Shown one piece after another: positions 44,397-52,035 of a DNA stretch of 64,000 nt (position 1 is its first letter; every line of letters starts with the position of its first letter). Under the pieces are notes generated by a model that was not told the origin of the DNA, did no database searches, and saw only the letters and a program-made list of their open reading frames with translations. This DNA comes from an uncultured Desulfovibrio sp. Lineage in GTDB: Bacteria; Desulfobacterota; Desulfovibrionia; Desulfovibrionales; Desulfovibrionaceae. Location: assembly GCF_902477725.1 (NCBI RefSeq), contig NZ_CABSIF010000007.1, positions 167,295 through 231,294 of the forward strand, given 5' to 3'. The translations under genes and the position numbers were made by a program.

Positions 44397-46267
44397 GTTA
44401 TCGCAATCTTCAGGAATGCGTTGCCGATCTTGAGGCCAATGGTCATCTGGTGCGCATTGACGCCGAGGTCGATCCGCATCTGGAACTGGCCGCCATCCAG
44501 CGGCGCGCCTTCCGCGCCAAGGCTCCGGCCCTGCTGTTTACGCGGGTCAAGGGCACGCCCTTCCCCATGCTCTCCAATCTTTTTGGCACGCGTGAGCGCC
44601 TGCATTTTATTTTTCGGCGCAGCTTGCCTGCGGTGGAGGCTGTGCTGACCGCCAAGGCAGACCCCGCAGCAGCCATGAAACATCCCTTGCAGTCGCTCAA
44701 GGCTGTGCCCGGTCTGCTGAACATGCTGCCGAGTGTGAGCCGGGTGCGAGCGGAGCAGGCGGCGGCAGCGGCCCCGGTGCTGGAATGCCAGTGCAAGCTG
44801 GCCGACCTGCCCCAGCTTGTCTGCTGGCCCATGGACGGCGGCCCCTTCATTACCCTGCCTCTGGTGTACAGCGAAGACCCCGCCAAGCCAGGCGCGGACG
44901 CCTCCAACCTCGGCATGTACCGTGTGCAGCTTGGCGGCAACGAGTACGCGGCGAACGAGGTGGGCCTGCATTATCAGATTCACCGGGGCATAGGAGCACA
45001 CCACGCCCGTACGCTGGAAATGGGCAAACCCCTGCCCGTGCATGTTTATGTGGGCGGGCCACCCAGCCTCACCGTGGCTGCGGTCATGCCCTTGCCCGAA
45101 GGGCTTTCCGAACTGCGCTTTGCCGGATTGCTCGGCGGCAGGCGCACAGAGATGGCCGCAGTGCCGGGTCTGACCCTGCCGGTGCTCGCGCAGGCGGATT
45201 TTTGCATCAGCGGGCACGTGCTGCCCCATTGCAAGCCCGAAGGCCCCTTTGGCGATCATGTGGGTTATTACAGCCTCGCGCATGATTTCCCCGTGCTCAA
45301 GGTGGATGCCGTCTATCACCGTAAGGGGGCCATCTGGCCCTTTACCGCCGTGGGCCGTCCGCCGCAGGAAGATACGGTCTTTGGCGACTTTATCCACGAA
45401 CTCACAGGGCCGCTGGTGCCGCAGGTTTTTCAGGGCGTGTGCGACGTGCATGCCGTGGACGCAGCCGGGGTGCATCCGCTGCTGCTGGCCGTGGGCAGCG
45501 AACGTTATACGCCCTATGAAGACGAGCGTCGCCCGCGCGAACTGATCACTGCGGGCCTGCATCTGCTCGGGACCACCCAGACGGCCCTGGCAAAGTATGT
45601 TTTTCTTGTGGCGCATGAAGACGCGCCGGGCCTCACCGCCCGCGATGTGCCCGCCTTTTTGCGGCATTTGCTGGAGCGGGCTGATTTTTCGCGCGATCTG
45701 CACTTCATCACCCGCAGTACCAATGATACGCTGGACTACACGGGCAGCGCGCTTAACGAAGGCTCCAAGCTTGTGTGGGCCTCTGCCGGTAAAAAACGGC
45801 GGGAGCTTGGGTGTGAACTTTCCGGCCCTGCCGCAGACCTGCCGCCTCTGCCGGAGGGCTTTGGCCCGGTGCGCGTGTGTGGCCCCGGCCTTGTTGCCAT
45901 TGGCGGGCCGAGGCATGCCCTTGATCGCAGCCAGCCCGATCCGCAGATGGAAGCGCTTGCGCAGGCTCTGGCCCAGTGGCCGGGGCGCGAGGCCTTCCCG
46001 CTTGCGATAGTGGCGGACGATGCGGACTTTTGCGCCGCAAATCTGGATAATTTTTTGTGGGTGGCCTTTACCCGGTCAGACCCGGCCACAGACGTGTATG
46101 GCGCTCATGCCGCCACACGGGCCAGGCACTGGTCGTGCGAAGCGCCGCTGGTCATCGACGCACGCCTGAAGCCCTTCCATGCCCCCCCACTGGAAGAGGA
46201 ACCGGCGGTCATACGTAAGGTGGAAGCCCTGGCAGCGCCGGGCGGCCCCTTACACAACTACTTGTAA
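44393..46267 (+). CDS. UbiD-family decarboxylase
   Basis: 624 residues. Family features: MSYRNLQECVADLEANGHLVRI at the start, PLVYSEDP, YRVQLGGNEYAANEVGLHYQIHRGIG (prenyl-FMN and metal region), CKPEGPFGDHVGYYSLAHDFP (with the catalytic Glu) and WPFTAVGRPPQEDT. UbiD enzymes use prenylated FMN to decarboxylate aromatic acids, in ubiquinone or menaquinone (futalosine, MqnL) synthesis. In a sulfate reducer menaquinone is the likely route (inference). The flavin prenyltransferase UbiX is not in the window. Confidence 0.9.
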   Translation: MSYRNLQECVADLEANGHLVRIDAEVDPHLELAAIQRRAFRAKAPALLFTRVKGTPFPMLSNLFGTRERLHFIFRRSLPAVEAVLTAKADPAAAMKHPLQSLKAVPGLLNMLPSVSRVRAEQAAAAAPVLECQCKLADLPQLVCWPMDGGPFITLPLVYSEDPAKPGADASNLGMYRVQLGGNEYAANEVGLHYQIHRGIGAHHARTLEMGKPLPVHVYVGGPPSLTVAAVMPLPEGLSELRFAGLLGGRRTEMAAVPGLTLPVLAQADFCISGHVLPHCKPEGPFGDHVGYYSLAHDFPVLKVDAVYHRKGAIWPFTAVGRPPQEDTVFGDFIHELTGPLVPQVFQGVCDVHAVDAAGVHPLLLAVGSERYTPYEDERRPRELITAGLHLLGTTQTALAKYVFLVAHEDAPGLTARDVPAFLRHLLERADFSRDLHFITRSTNDTLDYTGSALNEGSKLVWASAGKKRRELGCELSGPAADLPPLPEGFGPVRVCGPGLVAIGGPRHALDRSQPDPQMEALAQALAQWPGREAFPLAIVADDADFCAANLDNFLWVAFTRSDPATDVYGAHAATRARHWSCEAPLVIDARLKPFHAPPLEEEPAVIRKVEALAAPGGPLHNYL

Positions 46268-46285
46268 CCTGGGGGAGGCATCGGC

Positions 46286-47965
46286 ATGAAAATCGCCCTT
46301 TTGCAGTGCAATACCGTTACCGGCGACGTGGCCGGAAATCTGGAACGTATCATCAGCACCGCCCGTCAGGCAGGCGCAGCAGGGGCAAACCTGTGCGTTA
46401 CGCCGGAGCTGGCGCTTTGCGGCGTGGCCCCCGGCCACTACCTCTGCGCTCAGGGTTTTGCGGCGGGTTGCCTCAAGGCTCTGGATATCATGGCCGCCGA
46501 ACTCAAGGATGGCCCTTCTGTGCTGGTGGGTGCGCCTGTGCCCAGCGTGTACGCCTCGGGCCTGCTTTCCAACGCGGCAGTGTTGGTTGAAAATGGCGGC
46601 TGGCAGGTTATTTCGCGCAAGGTGTATCAAAATCAGGGCCAGAACAGCGTGGCCGAATCCACAGACGAGGACGCCCGCTATTTTGACCGTGGCATTTCGT
46701 GCGGCATTGTCACCATGGGCGGCTGGCGCATCGGCGTTGTGCTCTGCGAAGATGCCCAGAGCGAAGACGCTTCGTTCTGGAAAACCCGCTACGCCAGCGG
46801 TCATAATCCGCTGATGGAACTGGTGCAGCGCGGCGTGGACGCGCTTGTACACATGGCGGCGGCGCCCTTTAGCGTGGGCGCGCAGGAAACGGACGAACAC
46901 CTGCTTTCGCACGTGGCGGCCCGGCATCATGTGCATATGTTTTCGGTGAACATGGTGGGCGGCAACGACAGCCGCGTGTATAACGGGCAGAGCCTGGTTT
47001 TTGATCCCACAGGGCAGCTGCTTGCCCGGGGCAAAGCCTTTGAGGAAGACGTGCTCGTGGTGGACACTGCGCGCGGGCAGGGTGCTGTTAAAACCCCGGA
47101 ACCGCTGGCCGCCTGCGTTGAAGAAGATTACTGGCGCGCCCTTGTGCTTGGCACACGGGACTTTGTGCGCAAGTGCGGGGTGGAGAAAGGCATCGTAGCC
47201 ATTTCCGGAGGCATGGATTCCGCTCTGGTGTGCAGTGTGGCGGTGGAGGCTCTTGGCGCGCAAAACGTCACCGGTGTGCTTCTGCCCTCGCCCCACAGCA
47301 GCGAGGGTTCGCTGACGGACGCCGCAAAACTGGCGGAAAATCTGGGTATCACCACCGTGACCTTGCCCATTGGCCCGCTTATGGATGCTTTTGCCACCGC
47401 GCTCAAGCCCGGCCTTGACCTTTTTGAAGAAAAGCCCGGCGACGTGACCTTTGAAAACGTGCAGGCCCGCATACGCGGCACGCTCATCACCTCGCTGGCC
47501 AACAGGGCCAACGCCCTTGTGCTCAATACGGGCAACAAGAGCGAGGGGGCCATGGGCTACTGCACCCTTTACGGCGATTCCGTGGGCGCGCTGGCCGTTA
47601 TCGGTGACCTGACCAAGACCCAGGTGTATGCTGTTGGCCGCTGGTACAACGCCCATCGTGGGGCGGAGATCATCCCCGATGAAATTTTCACCAAGGCTCC
47701 TTCTGCGGAGCTGCGCCCCGGTCAGAAAGATTCGGACAGCCTGTTGCCCTATGAAGATCTGGATCCGATTCTTGAAGATCTTTTGCAGCCTGCGGAGGCG
47801 GAATCCGGCCCGCTTTCAGCAGCGCACATGGAAGTGCGCGACAAGCTGTTCAGGGCTGAATTCAAGCGCCGTCAGGAGCCGTTGTCGCTTTACATGAGCC
47901 GCATGCCCTTTGGCGGCGGCTGGCAGACGCCGGTTGCCGGGCGTTTCAGCTCGCCCAATAAATAG
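46286..47965 (+). CDS. nadE: Glutamine-dependent NAD+ synthetase
   Basis: 559 residues. N-terminal nitrilase-type amidase domain with the triad E41 (VTPELALCG), K112 (ISRKVYQN) and C154 (VVLCEDAQ). C-terminal ATP-pyrophosphatase domain with ISGGMDSAL (about 305-313), NTGNKSEGAMGYCTLYGDS and FTKAPSAELRPGQKDSDSLLPY. It converts deamido-NAD to NAD with ammonia from Gln. It begins 18 bases after ubiD with GGGGGAGG upstream, so the three genes form an operon. Confidence 0.96.
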   Translation: MKIALLQCNTVTGDVAGNLERIISTARQAGAAGANLCVTPELALCGVAPGHYLCAQGFAAGCLKALDIMAAELKDGPSVLVGAPVPSVYASGLLSNAAVLVENGGWQVISRKVYQNQGQNSVAESTDEDARYFDRGISCGIVTMGGWRIGVVLCEDAQSEDASFWKTRYASGHNPLMELVQRGVDALVHMAAAPFSVGAQETDEHLLSHVAARHHVHMFSVNMVGGNDSRVYNGQSLVFDPTGQLLARGKAFEEDVLVVDTARGQGAVKTPEPLAACVEEDYWRALVLGTRDFVRKCGVEKGIVAISGGMDSALVCSVAVEALGAQNVTGVLLPSPHSSEGSLTDAAKLAENLGITTVTLPIGPLMDAFATALKPGLDLFEEKPGDVTFENVQARIRGTLITSLANRANALVLNTGNKSEGAMGYCTLYGDSVGALAVIGDLTKTQVYAVGRWYNAHRGAEIIPDEIFTKAPSAELRPGQKDSDSLLPYEDLDPILEDLLQPAEAESGPLSAAHMEVRDKLFRAEFKRRQEPLSLYMSRMPFGGGWQTPVAGRFSSPNK

Positions 47966-48114
47966 GCTGTATAAAAAAGAAGTATGGAAAAGGGCTGTGC
48001 GGCAAAAGAGTTGCCGCATGGTCCATCCCGAAGTGCGGGGTTTTTCCTTGAAGCCCGCAACGCACTGGGGTAAGAGCAGTGTGTTGCACAACGCTGATCT
48101 GAGTGGAGGATATC

Positions 48115-49098
48115 ATGGCGGAAGCACCGGAGAAAAATCTGGCTCTGGACATTGTTCGCATTACCGAGGCTGCGGCCCTTGCATCGGCCCGCTGGCTCGG
48201 TCGGGGAGACAAGGAAGCCGGTGACGGCGCCGCCGTTGACGCCATGCGCGTCAGCTTCGCCACCCTCAGTATTGATGGCAAGGTCATTATCGGCGAGGGC
48301 GAAAAAGACAATGCCCCCATGCTCTTTAACGGCGAAAAAGTGGGCAAGGGCTGCGGCCCCAGCCTTGACGTGGCCGTTGACCCTGTGGAAGGCACCAATC
48401 TGCTGGCTTATGGCCGCCCCAACGCCATCTCGGTTGTGGGTGTTGCGCAGAGCGGCAGCATGTTCAACCCCGGCCCCAGCTATTACATGCAGAAGCTGGT
48501 GGTGCCCCGCGAGGCCCGCGATGTGGTTGACCTCGATGCGCCGGTAAAGGTCAATCTGTCCAACGTGGCCAAGGCCATGGGCAAGAGCGTGCAGGACCTT
48601 GTGGTCTTTGTGCTCGACAAGCCCCGTCACGAAAAGCTTATTACGGAAATTCGCCAGGCAGGCGCGCGCATTCAGTTGCAAACTGATGGCGACGTGGCCG
48701 GCGCGCTCATGGCTGTTGATCCACGTTCCGAGGTTGATATCATGATGGGCACGGGCGGCACCCCCGAGGGCGTGTTGTCTGCCTGCGCCATCAAGGGCAT
48801 GGGCGGGCAGATTCTGGCCCGTCTGGATCCCCAGTCGTATGTGGAAAAAGAAGCTATCACCGAAGCGGGCATTGACGTGCGCGAGGTGCTCACTGTGCAT
48901 GATCTGGTGCGCAGCGACGACTGTTTTTTTGCCGCCACGGGTATTTCCGGCGGTGATTTTTTGAGGGGCGTGCGCTACAGTGCCAAGTACGCCGTTACCC
49001 ACTCGCTGGTTTTGCGCGGCAAAACCGGCACCCTGCGATATGTGGAGTCTTACCATAATATGGACAGACTCTCGAAATTTAGCGCGGTTCGGTATTGA
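48115..49098 (+). CDS. glpX: Class II fructose-1,6-bisphosphatase
   Basis: 327 residues. ATG 48115 has GTGGAGGATATC before it. Li-sensitive phosphatase motifs: IGEGEKDNAPML and VAVDPVEGTNLLAYGRPNA (metal site), MGTGGTPEGVLSACAIKGMGGQ. A gluconeogenic enzyme. The next gene starts at the base after the stop. Confidence 0.95.
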   Translation: MAEAPEKNLALDIVRITEAAALASARWLGRGDKEAGDGAAVDAMRVSFATLSIDGKVIIGEGEKDNAPMLFNGEKVGKGCGPSLDVAVDPVEGTNLLAYGRPNAISVVGVAQSGSMFNPGPSYYMQKLVVPREARDVVDLDAPVKVNLSNVAKAMGKSVQDLVVFVLDKPRHEKLITEIRQAGARIQLQTDGDVAGALMAVDPRSEVDIMMGTGGTPEGVLSACAIKGMGGQILARLDPQSYVEKEAITEAGIDVREVLTVHDLVRSDDCFFAATGISGGDFLRGVRYSAKYAVTHSLVLRGKTGTLRYVESYHNMDRLSKFSAVRY

Positions 49099-49626
49099 AT
49101 GAATAAAATTTCATCTCTCTGCGGTGTTTTTGCGGCATTGGTGCTGGCCCTGCCGCTGGTGATTGTTGCCCCCGGCATGGCCGGGGCCGCACAGGCTCCT
49201 GCTGCCAAGAAAAAGGTGGAGCAGCCTGCCCCAAGTTCCAGCGCAAGCGTTAACGTGTATGAAAAACAGCCCCCGGTGACAGACAAGGAACTGCTGGACT
49301 TTCTTGAACTTCTGCCGCAGTTCCGGGCCTGGGCCAAGGGCAATAATGAAGAAGCCCACCCCATCATGCGCAACAACAAGGCGGATTTTCTCTATTCGCC
49401 CAATGCTGCGGCCTGGGTGCAGGCGCATAACTGGAACCCGGTGCGCTTTTTTTGCGTCATGGGCCGCATGGCAGCCGCTCTTTCCATTGTGGAAGAAGGC
49501 AACGACATGAGCGGCGCGCGCTCCAAAGATATGCCCGAAGTTTCAGAAGGCGAGCTTGCCCTTGCGCGGCGTCACCTTGGCACCATGCTCAAAGCTGGTG
49601 GAGATGTGCCGCCCATAAACAAATAG
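49099..49626 (+). CDS. Small exported protein of unknown function
   Basis: 175 residues. Sec signal (about 1-31, ending GMAGAAQA), a Lys/Pro/Ser linker, then a helical domain (TDKELLDFLELLPQFRAWAKGN, NPVRFFCVMGRMAAALSIVEEG, ELALARRHLGTMLK). I do not recognise a family. Its start is directly after the glpX stop, so it is translated from the same message. It probably acts in the periplasm. Confidence 0.8.
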   Translation: MNKISSLCGVFAALVLALPLVIVAPGMAGAAQAPAAKKKVEQPAPSSSASVNVYEKQPPVTDKELLDFLELLPQFRAWAKGNNEEAHPIMRNNKADFLYSPNAAAWVQAHNWNPVRFFCVMGRMAAALSIVEEGNDMSGARSKDMPEVSEGELALARRHLGTMLKAGGDVPPINK

Positions 49627-49675
49627 GGCTACTTTGCAGAGGCCCGCAGTGCGGGCGCAGACAAATGATCGATGA

Positions 49676-49706
49676 AAGGCTCCGGTTGATTCCGGGGCCT
49701 TTTTTA
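49676..49706 (+). terminator. Terminator of the glpX transcript
   Basis: AAGGCTCCGG (49676-49685), loop TTGATT, CCGGGGCCTT (49692-49701) with one G-T pair, then a T-run to 49706. Confidence 0.8.
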
Positions 49707-49840
49707 TTTGCGGGTAGTTGGTCAGCAACGCTCCTTGTCTGCAAACGGAGGTAAAGCGGCTAAGCTGAGACGTTCTTATACAGGGGTAGCCGCAGGTGCA
49801 TGCCCTCCCACTGGGGAACGTTCTGACCTGACATATGGCG

Positions 49841-49868
49841 AAAAAAGGCCCCTCGTGGGAGGGGCCTT
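49841..49868 (-). terminator. Terminator of the leftward gene run ending at 49915
   Basis: On the minus strand AAGGCCCCTC (49868-49859), loop CCAC, GAGGGGCCTT (49854-49845), then TTTT (to 49841). A perfect ten-pair stem. Confidence 0.85.
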
Positions 49869-49914
49869 GGTATTGTGAGCGCAATCTGCGCCGAGCTGAT
49901 CTGTGTTTCTCTGG

Positions 49915-52035
49915 CTAGTTAGCAGGAGCCTTGGGCGCTTCCTTGGGTTGCTCAGGTTGCGGCGCAGGGGTTTGTTCCGCTGGCGTAGCGGGGGCGGACT
50001 CTTTGACCACTTCCTTGGCGAGTTCCTTGGCTGCCTCGGCAGGCGTCGGCGCAGGCGCTGTTGCTGGGGCTTCAGTCGGAGCAGCCGGAACCGTAGGTGC
50101 CATTGTTTGGGGAGCAGACGCTTCCGCAGGCTGCGCGGCGGCAGGGGCAGCCGCAGGTTCCTGCACAGGCGCGGGTTTTTCAGCCGGAGCGGCAGGCGCG
50201 GATTCAGGCGCGATTGCCGGGGTGGCGGGTTCAAGTTTGGGGGCCTCGGCAGGTGCTGCTGCGGGAGCTTCTGGCGCAGGAGCCAGGATGGTGCTCAGGC
50301 TCTTTACCTGCGCTTCAGGAGTTTTTTCCAGTTGCGGCATGAGCATGAGCGATGCGGGCTGGGCCAGAACAACAACAATGATTGCGCACATCACGAGCGA
50401 ACCGCTGGTGCCGCCGTGTGCGCCACGGCGCACCAGACGGGCAAGCAGTACCGCAGCCACAATGCCTATGCCGCCGAGCACGGGCAGGGCCTTGAGGCCA
50501 AGCACGGCGGTGCGCTGGCTTTCGGTAAGCGTAAAGTGGAAGAACTTGCCAAGCCAGTCAAGCGTGTAGCCAAAACCTGCGGCCACCAGGGCCATGCTGG
50601 CGTGCAGCAGGCACAGGGCCGCGATGATGTAGAACAGTTTGGCTCCGGCAGCAGGCAGGCGCAGCAGAGCCTTGCCCAGCAGGAGGGCGGCGAGGCAGGC
50701 CGTGCACACGGCAGCGCCTACCATGTCGGCAGCAAAAATGCTCAGCAGGCAGGCGAATACAAGGGCTACCCACAAAAAGGCCATTCCGGCCTTTTCCTTG
50801 CGGGAGGCGGCCAGATCAGCAGGGGCGGTGCGCAGCACACGCGCCCAGGAAACACCGCAGATGACGGCCAGCCAGGGCAGCAGGCCCAGAGCCGCAAAGG
50901 CCAGAGGCTTCCACCATGTGGCCTTGGTGATGGGCCAGGTCACAAGCTGGGTGCCAAGGTTTTTGAGGTATCCCTCCGGCTGATGCCAGAGCATGACAAC
51001 AGCAAGCCAGCAACCGACCATGCCCAGCATGAGTACAAAACCCACGAGGCCGTCCGCCTTTTGGGCGCGGCGGAATCCGCAACGCCAGAGCAGAAAGGCC
51101 AGGCTGGCAAGCACTGGTAGCAACAGGTTAAAAAGGCCGCCCGTCAGGCCAGCCAAAGCCGCCAATGCAAAACCCAGAGGCAGGGTGAAGGTCGTGCCCG
51201 GCTGTTGCCAGCCGTGGCAAAGGCAGGCGAGGGAAAGCAGGGTCACGGCTGCGGCCAAAGCTTCCGGCCCGGTAAAGGTGGAGAGCGGCGCAAAGATGGG
51301 CGCGCAGAGCAGCAGCATGCCGCCAGCCAGCGCGGCCCGGCGGTCAAGCCCTGCAACGCGGCCAAGAACCCACACAGCCACAAGGCAGATCAGGGTTCCG
51401 GTCATCGCGGCCAGGGGAAAGAGCAGATGGGCAAACTGCGGCGCGGCCTTGGTGAGCAGGGCTTCAATGCCGCGCAAAAACCAGAAAAATACGGGCCATT
51501 GCGAAAGACCGTCGCCCGCCGGGGCAAGCCACATGCCGCTTTGCGCGGTTTGGGTAAAGGCCAGAATGCCTGCGGCCTCGCGCGGGCAGTACAGGCTGTG
51601 TCCCATAAGGGCGGGCCAGGCCTGGGCCAGCATGATGAGCAAGAGGGCAAGCGGCCCAACAACGCTGGCTGCGTCAAAAATATTGTCGGCAAAACCGGGA
51701 GCGGCTGACTGAGGAGCAGATTCTGCCGGTTTTGCGGAGGCAGCGGGTTTGCCTTCCTTGCCGGAGTTGCCGAACATCCCCCTGAATCCCTTGGCCGAGA
51801 TCGTCACCGGGCGGGAAGCCTTGGGGGCTGCGCCTTCGGCCTGAGGTGCGGCGGCTGCGGCGCTCGCAGCGGCCTGGGCCGTGCCCGCTGGTTCGGAAGC
51901 CGGTGCAGCTGGCTGGGAAACTGCCTTGGCAGCTTGCGTTTCGGACTGGGCGTGTGCCCCTTCCGCGCTGGTCTGCTGGCCCCCAGACTGACAGGCAGCC
52001 TGGTCTTCGGGATTCTGGGCGCTGTTCTGGGTCAT
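49915..52035 (-). CDS. GT-C-like polytopic membrane protein with degenerate catalytic motif
   Basis: 706 residues. A 115-residue Ala/Pro/Gln tail precedes about 11 membrane helices (about 122-565), and a second Pro/Ala/Glu-rich tail covers 575-706. After the first helix, SLYCPREAAGI and then SGMWLAPAGDGLSQWPVFFW align with the ArnT/PMT pattern DExRYAEIA...GdWLvP...G..YfekPPL.yW. The Asp-Glu pair that defines catalytic GT-C transferases reads CPRE here. It may be a glycosyltransferase with altered chemistry or an inactive scaffold. Its ATG overlaps the stop of the upstream lipoprotein gene (ATGA). Confidence 0.65.
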   Translation of the reverse strand: MTQNSAQNPEDQAACQSGGQQTSAEGAHAQSETQAAKAVSQPAAPASEPAGTAQAAASAAAAAPQAEGAAPKASRPVTISAKGFRGMFGNSGKEGKPAASAKPAESAPQSAAPGFADNIFDAASVVGPLALLLIMLAQAWPALMGHSLYCPREAAGILAFTQTAQSGMWLAPAGDGLSQWPVFFWFLRGIEALLTKAAPQFAHLLFPLAAMTGTLICLVAVWVLGRVAGLDRRAALAGGMLLLCAPIFAPLSTFTGPEALAAAVTLLSLACLCHGWQQPGTTFTLPLGFALAALAGLTGGLFNLLLPVLASLAFLLWRCGFRRAQKADGLVGFVLMLGMVGCWLAVVMLWHQPEGYLKNLGTQLVTWPITKATWWKPLAFAALGLLPWLAVICGVSWARVLRTAPADLAASRKEKAGMAFLWVALVFACLLSIFAADMVGAAVCTACLAALLLGKALLRLPAAGAKLFYIIAALCLLHASMALVAAGFGYTLDWLGKFFHFTLTESQRTAVLGLKALPVLGGIGIVAAVLLARLVRRGAHGGTSGSLVMCAIIVVVLAQPASLMLMPQLEKTPEAQVKSLSTILAPAPEAPAAAPAEAPKLEPATPAIAPESAPAAPAEKPAPVQEPAAAPAAAQPAEASAPQTMAPTVPAAPTEAPATAPAPTPAEAAKELAKEVVKESAPATPAEQTPAPQPEQPKEAPKAPAN

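Noticed and set aside
44231..45916. A 561-codon leftward frame opposite the UbiD gene
   Set aside because: Codon-bias shadow; no ribosome site or domain.
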